NCBI RefSeq assembly: GCF_001661265.1
Contig: NW_017567005.1
Location: 62,001 to 126,000 of the forward strand
DNA: 64,000 nucleotides
Direction of reading: 5' to 3'
Origin: Saitoella complicata NRRL Y-17804
Lineage: Eukaryota > Ascomycota > Saitoellomycetes > Saitoellales > Saitoellaceae
This document shows, one piece after another, positions 34,175 through 44,780 of the stretch. Under the pieces are notes generated by a model, which saw only the letters and a list, made by a program, of their open reading frames with translations, was not told the DNA's origin and searched no databases. The position numbers were made by a program, and so were the translations under genes. Every line of letters starts with the position of its first letter. The first letter of the stretch is position 1.

Positions 34175-34407
34175 CGTCTTCCACAGGTGAATGGTGGGGC
34201 GGAGGAGGAGGGGAGGGGGTTACGTCGGCCTCGAGGGGTGCAGTGAGGATGCGAGTTACTGCAACCTTATGAGCTGACAGGCCGAAGAAAGTGAATGCTA
34301 ATGGTCTGAATTTAGTACTTCGAACGATCAATATTCATGCCTATAATGCGTACTTTCCAACGGGGTGTCGGTTGGTGCGTCATCGCGGGACCAGCCGATA
34401 AGCGCAA

Positions 34408-34457
34408 CAGAACACCAACACACACAACACAACACACACAACACAACACACACAACC
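34408..34457 (+). repeat. CA-rich microsatellite in a 5' leader
   Basis: Imperfect repeats of ACACACAACACA-type units sit 17-70 bases before the start codon of the small gene at 34475. They form an unstructured A/C-rich leader. Confidence 0.75.
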
Positions 34458-34474
34458 CTTCACGTTTTACAGCA

Positions 34475-34787
34475 ATGCTTTCCATGAGACGTGCTCCTTC
34501 CCTCTTCCAGGGTGCCATCAGACAGGTATGGTCACTCTTCCTCCCTATTGCTGGCCACAACTGACAAGCCTATTCACCCACAGTTCAGGACAACTGCCTA
34601 CCTGAGAGATCTCAACCCAGGAGACAAAGTCACCCTGAAGCTTGGCAAAAACATTATCCCCGTCACCGTCCAGAAAAGGGCCGACCCTACTCCGAAATCC
34701 AAGTACCCCAACGAGCCTTGCTATCTCGTTAAGTTCAATAGCGGGAAGGAGACCATTCGGCGTGAGGCCACCTTGACCAAGGCATGA
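34475..34787 (+). CDS. Small probable mitochondrial protein, 84 aa
   Basis: Exons 34475-34525 and 34584-34787 join in frame. I do not recognise a family. The N-terminus MLSMRRAPSLFQGAIRQF is basic, amphipathic and free of acidic residues, like a mitochondrial targeting peptide, with RTTAYL as a plausible cleavage region. The mature part (LNPGDKVTLKLGKNIIPV and YPNEPCYLVKFNSGKETIR) looks like a small beta-rich domain. The 58-nt intron (GTATGG to ACAG) sits exactly between the presumed presequence and the rest. Mitochondrial location is an inference. Confidence 0.65.
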
Positions 34788-35004
34788 GGCTGGAATTGGA
34801 GACGACTGAATTGGTCAGAGAACGAAAGATACGAGAGCGATTGTATATATATCCAAAGTATACCCTGAATACCGCAGATAACACCAGCTTCCCCTTCCTT
34901 TCCGCGCGGGCGCGCCGCCGCGTGCACCCAGTAATACAAAAACGACAAAAAATCTAAGAAAACATTCATATCCCAAAAACATGCAATCCAAAAAACGAGC
35001 CCAT

Positions 35005-36948
35005 CTACCACCCATACTCCTCCTCCTCCGCCTCCTTCCTCGCCCTCTCCTCCTCTTCCTCCTCCTTCTCACGCTCAATATCACTCAGCGTCAACACCAC
35101 CTCCTCACTCTCAATCTCCACCTTTTTCTTACCCCTACCCTTCTTCCCACCCTCCGCAGCCTTTGCATTGGCTTCCTGTACAGCCCTCTGCGCTTCCGCT
35201 CGGGCTCGGGTCTCTTCTGCTTGTCGTAGACGGGCCTCTTCCATCTCGCGTGTGAATTGTTCGAGTTCTTGGTTGATCTCTTCGACGGGACGGAAGGTTT
35301 GTCCGCTTGCGAGTGCGTAGGCCTCCATATCCACCTCTTTCCGATTCTTCGGATCAAGAGCCTGTGTAACCCGACCAGAATTTTTCTTCTCTTCACACCG
35401 AAACTTATTAACAACCTGCCGTCTCGTAAATCCATACGTACTACCCCACATCCCTGTAATCATCTCAAAATCCGTTCCCCAACACCTCAATGCCTCGTAA
35501 AACTCTTCCGTCATGTCCTTCGTCCACCGTGTCGCCATCGTACGCTTCGAATAGGTGAGAGATGTGATACGACGATTCGTGTCGTCTTCGGTGATGATTT
35601 CGAGGTTTTGGGTGGAGGCATCGGTGTGCGGGGCTGCGCGGTCGATGGTGAGGGATTGTTCGTCGAGGACGATTGCGCCGTTTACGATTCGGACGCGGGG
35701 GGCAGCGCGGGATTGGGTGGGGCCGGAGGCGCGGAGTTTTGCGCGGTTTGCGGCGGCGAGGCGGGCGATGCGTTCTTCAGGTGTTTCGTTCTTGTGGTCT
35801 TCGTCGTTGTCTTCTTCCTCTTCCTCTTCCTCGCCGTCATCGTGCTTTGCGACTTCTTCTTCGTCGCTGCGGTCGATGTAGCCCACGATCTCCTCTTCAT
35901 CATCATCCTCCGCCGCCGGCGTGCCCTCCTCCTCCTTCTTTTCACCTTCCTCTCCTTCCCCTTGCTCTCCCTCGGCTTCCTGCCCTTCTTCATTCCCGTT
36001 CGTAACCCCTCTCGTCGCCGCCTCCGCCTCCTCAACCGTCATCCTCCCCCTCCTAACCAGATACCTAACCTTCCGCTTCCTACTCTCCTCCTCAACAACC
36101 TTCTTTAGCTCATCATACCTCGAACTCTTCTTCCCGATCTTGATGTCCCTGGTCAAATCAGCCATCGAGAGGGTCGTTGGGTCGATTCTTAGGTCTTCGG
36201 CGTTTTCGGGGGTGGGTGAGCGAGCTTGGCGGCGGGAGGAGGTACGGCGGGGGGCACGGGCACGGGCACGGGAGGTTGTGGTTGTGTTGGTTGCGGCGGA
36301 GGTTGTTGAGGTGACGCTGGAGCGACGGCGGCGTTTGGGGAGGGGTGCGGTGCTATCGGTGGGTTCCACTTCATCATGCGTCGTCGAGGCTCGCTTCTCC
36401 AAAAGACTCACAGCAGCAGCTGCTGCTTCACCCACATTCATCTCCCGCAGCTGCGGATCAATATTGCTCTCCCCCGGTCTTCCAAAACTCATAGGAGCGC
36501 CAAAGCTTGTAGATGCACCAAAAGTCGTCGGTGCCTTCGACTTCGCCTGTTCAGTCGCAGGCGCCGCCCTCGTGGGCTCAGTGGCCGGCGGAGTAGGTAC
36601 CGGCGCATCATCAACTGTAGTTGTAGATTCACGTCTACTGGAAACGGCTGGCGCCCCGAAACTTGTAGGAGCACCAAACGACGTCGCTGATGCTTGTGGC
36701 CTGCCAAATCCTGCTGGTCGGCCAAAAGAGCTTGATCCCGCGCCTGATCCAGGCGTAGTCTTGGGTGGTCCAAACGATGTCGGCGCACCAAAGGACGTTG
36801 GTCTAGTGGGTCGACCAAAGGAGGTAGAGGAGGATGGCGATGGACGGGAACGCGCAGGTTGTGTCGAGGCGGGCGTTAGAGGAGTACGGATGGAAGAGAC
36901 GTTCGGTGCCGGCCGCTGAGGAGGCGCGAAGTTGGTTCCGTCGGACAT
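35005..36948 (-). CDS. BDP1: TFIIIB subunit Bdp1 (B'')
   Basis: Single-exon, 647 residues. The extended SANT domain lies at about 470-523 (TRWTKDMTEEFYEALRCWG, then DFEMITGMWG and FTRRQVVNKFRCEEKKN), followed by the conserved DPKNRKEVDMEAY. These are the diagnostic part of Bdp1, which completes TFIIIB at Pol III promoters with Brf1 and TBP. A central stretch is rich in Arg, Glu and Lys, and the protein ends in an acidic helix (EEEEEERARKEAEEEEYGW). Unusually, residues about 43-156 hold ten FG dipeptides, mostly as SFGAP or SFGRP. BRE1 is divergently transcribed 328 bases away. Confidence 0.9.
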   Translation of the reverse strand: MSDGTNFAPPQRPAPNVSSIRTPLTPASTQPARSRPSPSSSTSFGRPTRPTSFGAPTSFGPPKTTPGSGAGSSSFGRPAGFGRPQASATSFGAPTSFGAPAVSSRRESTTTVDDAPVPTPPATEPTRAAPATEQAKSKAPTTFGASTSFGAPMSFGRPGESNIDPQLREMNVGEAAAAAVSLLEKRASTTHDEVEPTDSTAPLPKRRRRSSVTSTTSAATNTTTTSRARARAPRRTSSRRQARSPTPENAEDLRIDPTTLSMADLTRDIKIGKKSSRYDELKKVVEEESRKRKVRYLVRRGRMTVEEAEAATRGVTNGNEEGQEAEGEQGEGEEGEKKEEEGTPAAEDDDEEEIVGYIDRSDEEEVAKHDDGEEEEEEEDNDEDHKNETPEERIARLAAANRAKLRASGPTQSRAAPRVRIVNGAIVLDEQSLTIDRAAPHTDASTQNLEIITEDDTNRRITSLTYSKRTMATRWTKDMTEEFYEALRCWGTDFEMITGMWGSTYGFTRRQVVNKFRCEEKKNSGRVTQALDPKNRKEVDMEAYALASGQTFRPVEEINQELEQFTREMEEARLRQAEETRARAEAQRAVQEANAKAAEGGKKGRGKKKVEIESEEVVLTLSDIEREKEEEEEERARKEAEEEEYGW

Positions 36949-37276
36949 GGCAATGGAGGAGTCGTTAGGGGATGGATCAGAGGGGATGGATCAGGGTGTT
37001 GTTATTTGTATGGTCCGTGAAAGCGGGTCGTTATCGATTGTCTTGGGAGCGTACCGTTGCCAAAAGCTCGACCCCCGGATACTGAACAAGGAGGAAACTC
37101 TGGATTATTTTAATAGGAATCTGGGTGAGATCGAAAAATACGAGACACGTTCAGTCGACCTCCTTCGTTATGCTGCACGCAACCCTGGCCTCAATTACCC
37201 GGCGCTGCACTCGCGATGCAATACCAGCCCAGCTAAAGGTACACCACCCAGCGCAATTCCCTTCCATTCCCTGTCC
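36949..37276. promoter_or_regulatory. Divergent promoter, BDP1/BRE1
   Basis: These 328 bases lie between the two start codons. An open frame in this stretch on the plus strand runs in frame into BRE1, but it overlaps the BDP1 start and lacks similarity. I therefore start BRE1 at its conserved MEERKR. No TATA box is evident. Confidence 0.45.
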
Positions 37277-39444
37277 ATGGAGGAGCGTAAACGATCCCTT
37301 GCGGATGACGGCTCAACCTCGGGTCCTTCCCTGAAGCGGGAAAAGCTCGACCACGAGCTCCCTCCAGATGTCGCGGAAGAAATCGAAGTATGTGGTAGTT
37401 TTGGAGGTGAATGCTGATCAATGCATGCTTACGACGGACGTTCTATAGACTTTCCAGAAGGAGGCGATATGGCGCCAGATGAAGGAGTATCAGCGCTTGA
37501 ATGAGCGTGCTGAGGCTCAGGTTGCTCGCCTGAAGGAGAGGTCCACATACCATGAAGATCACCTTCGGGTTGTTGACGCGTGGTGGGCGCAGCTTCTGGA
37601 TGAGATGCGCATTGTTGCTGGCGAAGCCGTAAGTAATCCTTCAGAAGATATTCTGGCAAGTGTGCTGTTCAGCGACAGCGAGACCTTTGCAGCGCACCTC
37701 GAGAAACAGAAGAGCAGGATTGTAGAGACTGCAAAGGCATTACTAAAATACAGTGGCGACGACCCACAAAGCAAACTAAAAGCCGATTGCTCTCGTCTGT
37801 CGTCGGAGGTCAGGGCGCTGAGGGTGGATCTAGAGTCCGCACAGTCGGAAAAGCTTGTTGCGGAGGAGCAATTGGACGACGTGAAGGAGAAACTACGTGC
37901 TCTGGAAAAGAAATGGGACCGCTCACGCAGCAAGACTATCGCCAAGCTCGAGGGCCGTGACACTGACGCCAACGTGAAGGAAGAGGAAGCAGGAAAGGCT
38001 ACCCCAAAACGTGACGATATACATGCAGACTTGAAGGATAACTCGGAGGCGGCGCAGAAGTTGGAGGAGGCGAATGCAGTGCTGAAGAAGATCCGAGAAC
38101 AGATGTCTGAATTGCAGAAGGCGAATGAGGCGGTCGTTGCGGAGAACACGAAGCTGAAGGTTGAATTGGCGAGTCCGGTATCTGACGAAGTCGTCACGTC
38201 TTTGCCAGCCTACGTCTCTTTGAAAACCAACTTCGACTCGATCTCGGCCCGTATCGAGGTACTGGATTTTCTGAACGAAACTCTACGACAGGAAAACACC
38301 ACTCTCAACGCCGAGCGCGACACCTTCCGTACCGAACTCGATGAAGAGCAGACAGCGGCATTGACTGAGAGCACAGCGCACACAGCAAGACTAGATCAAG
38401 ACCTGACCCGTGTCCGTTCTCAGCGTGATGAGTTACAAGCAAACCTATCCGTGCTCAAGGAAACCACCAAGAAAGAATCCGCATCCATCCGCGAAATCGG
38501 CACCCTTGCGGATACTCGACTTGCACGGATCCACGCCCTCGAGGCCGAAGTGGCAAGGCTGCGTACGGACGGCACCGGGATCGTGGGTGAAGTTGAGGGG
38601 AAAACGGAGCAGGAGTTGAAGGAGATGGTAACAATGTTGACCAAGCAGAACGAGAGCTTGAAGGCGGAGTTGCCTGCGTTGGAAGCCGCATTCGAGAAGG
38701 CGATGAGGCAGAGTCAGAGCAAAGTCGAGGAAATTGTGGAGAAGGAAGAGGTGTTCAAGAGGCTTCAGGCAGAGGTACAATTTGTCTGTTCTGATATATT
38801 CCACATACTAATGATGTGCCGTACAGAAAGCTAAAGCGGACCAGAAGTACTTCGCAGCAATGAAATCCAAGGACACACTCTCGGCGGAAATGAAGGCGCT
38901 CAAGCACCAGGCAGCAAAGTCAACTGAAGTAATCGAGTCGTTGAAAGAGGCCGAAGCAAGTGTTTCAGCCAAGCTGGGCAACCTCCAGAAACAACTTGCG
39001 AAGATGCAGGAGAGTCACGAGGGGTATGAGAAGCGGTATCGGGAGTACGTTAGATTGGAGGGCGAGAGCAAACTCAGGGTCGCGGAGTTGGACGAGAAGA
39101 TCAAGAAGCTTGCCGCAGAGCTCTCTGCTAAGGATGCTCAGTTATCATCCGAGTCCGCCTCCAGGCGTGCCGCTGAAGAAACCGTCGCGGAACTTCGCGT
39201 GCAAGTCAAGCGCTCCAAGGCTTCGGCCGTCACGGTTTCTAATGGCGAAGACCCGCTCACGGTCTACCGCGGTATGGTGAAATGCTCCGTGTGCCAAAGC
39301 AGATGGAAGGAGGTTGCGTTGGCACAGTGCGGACATGTGTTTTGCAAACAGTGTATCGATGACCGGGTTAGTACGCGCCAGAGGAGGTGCCCAAACTGTA
39401 ACTTGGGATTCTCGACTGGTGATATTTTGACGGTGCATCTCTGA
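37277..39444 (+). CDS. BRE1: Histone H2B E3 ubiquitin ligase Bre1
   Basis: Exons 37277-37387, 37449-38774 and 38827-39444 give 684 residues. It starts MEERKRSLADDGSTSGPS, with KREK and EIETFQKEAIWRQMKEY as in Bre1/RNF20. A long coiled coil follows. The C-terminal C3HC4 RING (about 632-672) reads CSVCQSRWKEVALAQCGHVF, then CKQCID and CPNC, with all eight zinc ligands. Bre1 with Rad6 monoubiquitinates H2B, which leads to H3K4 and H3K79 methylation and transcription elongation. Introns are 61 and 52 nt. Divergent from BDP1. Confidence 0.95.
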
Positions 39445-39766
39445 AAAGACTTATGAATGGTGTTGCTGTGCTTTGTTCATTAAAAGGGGAGAGGCCGAGG
39501 AGGTGATATGATGGCGTTCTGGGTTTTGATTTTGGGAGAACACCTACGTACCTGTAGCATTGGAATATCCACTTGTAATGTTAGCGATCTGAATATCAGT
39601 CATTCACACTCATCAACTGAGCCGCTGGATAAGGTTCAGGTCATACCCATGGTTCACACTGCATTTGACCTAGTGCTCTTGTAACGTTGACAAACCCCAG
39701 GGGCTTACACGTGACCCAAACAGCCCAACGTCACCGCCAACAGAACGCGTAAGGGAAGGGTATGAG
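39445..39766. other. Intergenic region BRE1-SEC8
   Basis: These 322 bases lie between two genes in the same direction, holding the BRE1 3' end and the SEC8 promoter. A GCTTACACGTGACC segment near 39702 includes a CACGTG E-box about 55 bases before SEC8. No other feature was seen. Confidence 0.4.
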
Positions 39767-42700
39767 ATGTCGCGATTGAACGGTGATGGTATGGGCTCGT
39801 CGGATAGTCTAGAGCAGTCGTTCGAGACTGCGAGGCCGTATGGCTCTTCAGATCCGCCGTCAGAACGATACGATTATGACGACTATTACGACTCGCGACG
39901 CAGGAGTATGGCGAGGGAGAGGATCAATGGAAATGGAGACGATGCCGGCTTGGATGGGGTGCTGAGGGATATTGACCGCACATGGCCGCTCATGAGTTCG
40001 GAGAATTGCAACCCCGTCTCTGTTGCTTTACAACTTCTCGATTCCCAATCGTCACTGGGCCGCGGTCGCAACCTCAATTCCTTCCAGGACACGACACAAA
40101 AGCTTGACGAATCACTTCAGGAAATCGTGAACGAGCATTATCTTGGATTCAACGACGCTGTCGGCAAGTATGGTCAAATCATGCAGGCTATCTCGGCCAG
40201 TCAGAAGAATGTGCGACAGATGAAGGAGGGGCTGCTTCAAGCACGGGAGGAGTTGAGTGCGCAGAGATCGGATCTGCTACCGTCGAGTGAGCGCAGTCAG
40301 CAGTACAAAGAGCTGCTGCGACTCATCGGACGAATCCAGACATTACACTCCATCCCCGACCGTCTGGACGAGCTCATCGCGAGCAAGAACTTTTTGGCAG
40401 CGGTATCTCTACTGAAAAGCGGTCTAAAGCAGATATCGCGGCGGGAGATGGAGGGAGTTGGTGCCTTAGTCGATATACGCGCGTATCTTAAACAGCAAGA
40501 AGCCGGTTTGTTTGAGGTACTTGTGGAGGAACTCCATAACCACGTTTACCTCAAGAGTCCGTACACAGAAGGTATGTGGGAAGCATGGAAGACTGGCCAG
40601 AAAGACTTGCCGGCTGTCAGTCGGCCTTCCTCTGCTGGTAATAGCCAAAGTACGGGCGCGCTTCAGTTTACGCGTCAGAACCGCAAACTGGGATTACAGA
40701 ACACCTCGAAATCTGGAGTTGTGCTCTTTACTGATGCTGAGCTCTCACAGCCTCCATCAGAAACGCAAACTGGGAACCCGGAAACTGACTCCCTTCAGTA
40801 CATCCGCCTCCTTGTCGAATCTCTGGCTGCTTTGGAACGGCTGCCAAAGGCGTTCGAGGTGTTGAGTCAACGGTTGCCGGTAGAGCTTTACCAGCTTGTC
40901 GACAAGACGATCGAGGAAGTCGATAGACGGCACCTTGGACGCGGTTTACGGGTTGGTCGACGTCAGGAGCCAAAGAACGGCGTTAAGCGGTTACAGTCGA
41001 AGACTGTGCTACCCATATCGATCGCCCGTGTCATTTCTCCAACGAATAGGGATGTGTTAGAGGATTTGCTCTGGACGTTATACTCGAAGTTTAGCGCAAC
41101 GTTGACTGGACATCGCACCATCCATGACGTGGTCCATATTATCGCGACACGGCCTGAGAATGCGCAACGCGAAGATTTGGCGGGAATCGCGGAGGATCTG
41201 TCGTTTGGGTTCTTGGAGGTATGGAAAAGTTATCAGAGTGAGGTAAAAGGCTTGTTGCACGACTACATCACCGATGACAACCTACCTATCAAAAAGGTTG
41301 GAGCAGCTCAGGGCGTTAAAGAACAGCAAGCAAAGAGCTTGGACAGTCTGTTCACGGGGTCGAGCAGAGACCGTGGGGCGAGAATCTGGAAGTTGGGGAA
41401 CGCGGAGAAAATTGCAGACCATGAACAGGATTTGATTGGGATTCTGCACAAGAGTGTTCCAGGACTTGTTGCGGAGAACGGAGTTGCGGCTAGTACGGCA
41501 AGTACGAGTACTGTGACGAATGGGATGACGAATGCTGGGCATAGGGTGTTGATCCCGCCGTCGGTGTTCAATATTCGGACGCTTATGGATCCTACGACGG
41601 CGCTCTTGCGACGGATATCGGCCCTAATCCCACCGAACTCCAAATTTCGCCCGTCGACATTTACTGGCTTCTTTGACGATTTCCTGGTGAACGGGTTCCT
41701 GCCTCAACTAGAAGACACAGTCGGAGAGATGTTCGCCTCAGCAATCGGCGGCGAAGACAGTTTCCATATCGACGAGGCATGGATGACCGTCTCCATCTAC
41801 CCAATCGGCAAGTCCGCTGTCGCTTTGAGTGAGTTGATTGATAACTTGTGTCGAATGCTGGGGAGCATGAGCCATTATCGGGATGAGTACAGTTTATTGG
41901 TGATTGACATGCTGGGCAAGTACTACAAGAAGTGTTATGATCGGTTCAGGGAGTTGGTGGGGATGAAAGGAGCGACGCAGGATATGAAAACGAGCGCGAG
42001 GTGGTCTAACTTGGAGGAGATGAGGGCACTTGTGGGACCGATCTTGGGGAAGCGGGAGGAGGGTGAAAATGTCAGCGTCGAGGAATGGGAAGAGTTCGTG
42101 AGGAAGGAGACTGGCGTTCAGTTAAAACTCAAAGGCAGCCAGCCTTTGGGTGCTGGTGCCATCATTCAGGACGTGAGCCTTATTACCCGGATGGTGACAC
42201 TCTACAACAGTGTCAAGTGGTTGTCGGCCCGAGTTATGCCGATGGCACACATCGAGGACAAGAATGGCATGTCGATAAGGATGAACGGGGCGAGTACAGA
42301 ACGGGCTACAGAGGATCGACCACGTCTACCATTGACCAAGGAGCTCGCGAGTCGCTTTGATGCGTTGTTGGCGACGTACGACCAACTCGCCGAGTCTGTC
42401 TTACTTACTCTCCGGATTGAGATGAGGTTACACGTCACATATCACCTCGAACTCGCACTAACTGATGGAAACTACTCGCTGGACGAGAAAACCGTAGAGC
42501 CAGACCCGCACGTGAGCAACCTCAACACAGACCTAGTACTCCTCGACGAACGTCTCTCGGGCGCTCTACCAAATTGGGAATACCGTTTCGTCACCAAAGG
42601 GATGGCTGTTCTGATTGACGAGTTACTCGTTACGCTGGCGGGAGAGTCGATTAGGTTGATCAATAAGGTGGGTGTGTTGAAGATGATGCACAATATCCTT

Positions 42701-43105
42701 GCTCTGCAGCAGAATTTGAAGAATTTCGTGAGTGGGCCGTCGGATGCGCAGTTGGAGAGGTCGACGGAGTACTGGAGGTTGTACGAGCTTGGACCGGCGG
42801 TACGCTTTCCCCTAATCATTGTTTTTGCTGTTACTAACATTATGGTATAGCGACTCCTCGAAGTTATCAAAACCCACCAGCCCCCACACTTCACCTTCGA
42901 TCAACTCAAGAACATGCTACGACTACAATACTCCGATAACCTCGCACGAGCTACGAACGAGAACAGGAGAGATTCGGCATTGCAGGCGCGGAGGGGGTTC
43001 AATGAGAGGTGTATTGCGTTGGGGGAGTATTTCCATCAGATAGAGAGCCAGGAGGAGGAGAGGGAGGAGGAGGAGGAGGCTCAGGCGCCGGCGCCGGTAG
43101 CATGA
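39767..43105 (+). CDS. SEC8: Exocyst subunit Sec8
   Basis: Exons 39767-42799 and 42851-43105 give 1095 residues. After a polar N-terminus, the Sec8 core starts VLRDIDRTWPLMSSENCNPV, then LQEIVNEHYLGFNDAVGKY and a helical bundle (MQAISASQKNVRQMKEGLL, IGRIQTLHSIPDRLDELI). This is the typical Sec8/EXOC4 N-terminal domain. The C-terminal exon ends with an acidic Glu-rich stretch. Sec8 is part of the octameric exocyst, which tethers secretory vesicles to the plasma membrane at sites of growth. The 51-nt intron near the 3' end (GTACGC to ATAG) gives RLLEVIKTHQPPHFTFDQLK, which matches the family's C-terminus. Confidence 0.95.
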
Positions 43106-43205
43106 GTAAAACGAATGAGGAGTCTGATTTTCACAGGCAGGATGAAAGACATTTGGTATCAAGATATCCTGAAGCTACGAAAAACGATAAGTTTTGGTAG
43201 CGGTA

Positions 43206-44609
43206 TCATGCAACGCCATTGGCAGTCCTCTTGTGTCTCTCCTCTTCATCTCCCTCGTCATCATCATCATGTAGCAGAGCCCCGAGCTCATACTCCTCCG
43301 CCTCCCTCGCTCTCCGCTCCGCCTCCACATCCCTTACATGCCCATTTCCAGCGACCCCATTCCCGTTCGCCTTCTTCGCCGCCTCCGCGTTCCGGCCAGA
43401 GGTGGACCAGAGGTTGATGAGGCAGATGATGAACGAGAAAATGAGGAACGCGGCGGAGTATAGAACGAGGGTGTATGACGTTGCTTCGATCCCCACGGCG
43501 TTGAGGTATGCCATTTGTTCCTCGTTTGCGCCCATAAAGAGAATTCCGCTTGCGACCAGCAAAAAAGGTGGCAAATATTGAAAGCTGTTAACCTCACCCT
43601 CAAGTACTGTGGACTCGTCTCTGAGGAGGAATGCGACCTCGATAATACGGGCGAGTCCGGCAGCCATGAGGGTGTACCCGAACGTGGCGTGGAGTTTTGA
43701 GGAGACTTCGAGGTGTTGGACGTGTGAGGACATCGCCCAGCCGGTGAGGAAGATGACGAGGCCCGGAATGATATTCCGCGTGGGTTTTCCACCGCGGCGG
43801 GAGAGTAGAACGCCGAGGATTCCTGCACACCACCATATGATACCCATACTCGTATGTTGGTAGTCACCATGATTCCACTCTTGTCCCCACCTGTGCTCAG
43901 TGAAGGTGTTGACACAGCCCCACGCTCCAATGACTGCGGAATCGAAGAATTCTTGGGAGCGGTTGGTGCGGGCGAGGAGGGGTTGCCCGACGAGGAGCAT
44001 GATGGACATGACGGCGCCGTAGGCGATGAAGGAGGAGCCCATGATGCCGTGTGCGAGACATTGTCCCAGATGATCTTCGCGGCAGAATCCGAGACCTGCG
44101 AGTGCGCCGAAGCCGATTTGGATCCAGGAGATGATGGGGAAGATTTTGCCGATGAGGCCGTGGATGAAGACGATGGAGGTGCGGAGACGGTCGTGGAGGG
44201 TGGAACGTTTTTCGAGGTGGAGTTTGAGGTAAATGCCTATGACGACTTGTCCGAGCAGGAAGAACATGACGAACGGCGCGAATTTTGCGTGGATGTTTGA
44301 TTTGAATTCACGGCCTTTGTGGTGGTGTGCTAAGAAGTATCCTACCACGGCGAGTACTGCGCCGAGGGATTGTAGTGGGACGTGCCAGCGGGAGCGGGTG
44401 AGGCCGAGGACCATTCCTGTTGGGAAGAAGATGCCGAAGGCGAGTGTCATGCAGGCGATGTGGAGCCATAGGATTGTGTCGATGGGGTCGTTGGAGACGT
44501 AGGCGTTTTCTGGGATGGCTTCTGTGTGGTGTTCGTGGGCTACGGCGAGGGGAGCGAAGCCCAGCAAGACTACAGCAGCCGTGCTGGTTGATAATAAAGT
44601 CCTTAACAT
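43206..44609 (-). CDS. Ytp1-like membrane protein (DUF2427/YTP1)
   Basis: Single-exon, 467 residues. A signal peptide (LLSTSTAAVVLLGFAPLAVA) precedes a His-rich lumenal start (HEHHTEA). A cytochrome-b561-like DUF2427 block of several membrane helices with conserved His follows (LHIACMTLAFGIFFPTGMVL, VVGYFLAHHH). Then comes a Ytp1 domain with further helices (EHRWGQEW, HTSMGIIWWCAGILG). The C-terminus is charged and cytosolic. The function of this family in yeast is unknown; the His pairs could bind haem, but this is not shown. Divergent from RFT1 across 171 bases. Confidence 0.88.
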   Translation of the reverse strand: MLRTLLSTSTAAVVLLGFAPLAVAHEHHTEAIPENAYVSNDPIDTILWLHIACMTLAFGIFFPTGMVLGLTRSRWHVPLQSLGAVLAVVGYFLAHHHKGREFKSNIHAKFAPFVMFFLLGQVVIGIYLKLHLEKRSTLHDRLRTSIVFIHGLIGKIFPIISWIQIGFGALAGLGFCREDHLGQCLAHGIMGSSFIAYGAVMSIMLLVGQPLLARTNRSQEFFDSAVIGAWGCVNTFTEHRWGQEWNHGDYQHTSMGIIWWCAGILGVLLSRRGGKPTRNIIPGLVIFLTGWAMSSHVQHLEVSSKLHATFGYTLMAAGLARIIEVAFLLRDESTVLEGEVNSFQYLPPFLLVASGILFMGANEEQMAYLNAVGIEATSYTLVLYSAAFLIFSFIICLINLWSTSGRNAEAAKKANGNGVAGNGHVRDVEAERRAREAEEYELGALLHDDDDEGDEEERHKRTANGVA

Positions 44610-44780
44610 CGTTTAAAGAACTCCCTAACTCCCTTTCTTTTGTCAAGACTCGGAATTTGGTGGAGTATTTTGTTCTGAGAGGTCCAGCGAGGGACGACGC
44701 TAGTCGTATACCAGTCGGCCCGAGCACCCCCAAGAATTCGACAGGCCGTCAACTGCCCTCGACGAAATATCCAGGACAGC

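Noticed and set aside
35921-36919. 332-codon plus-strand frame opposite BDP1
   Set aside because: It mirrors the low-complexity coding sequence of BDP1.
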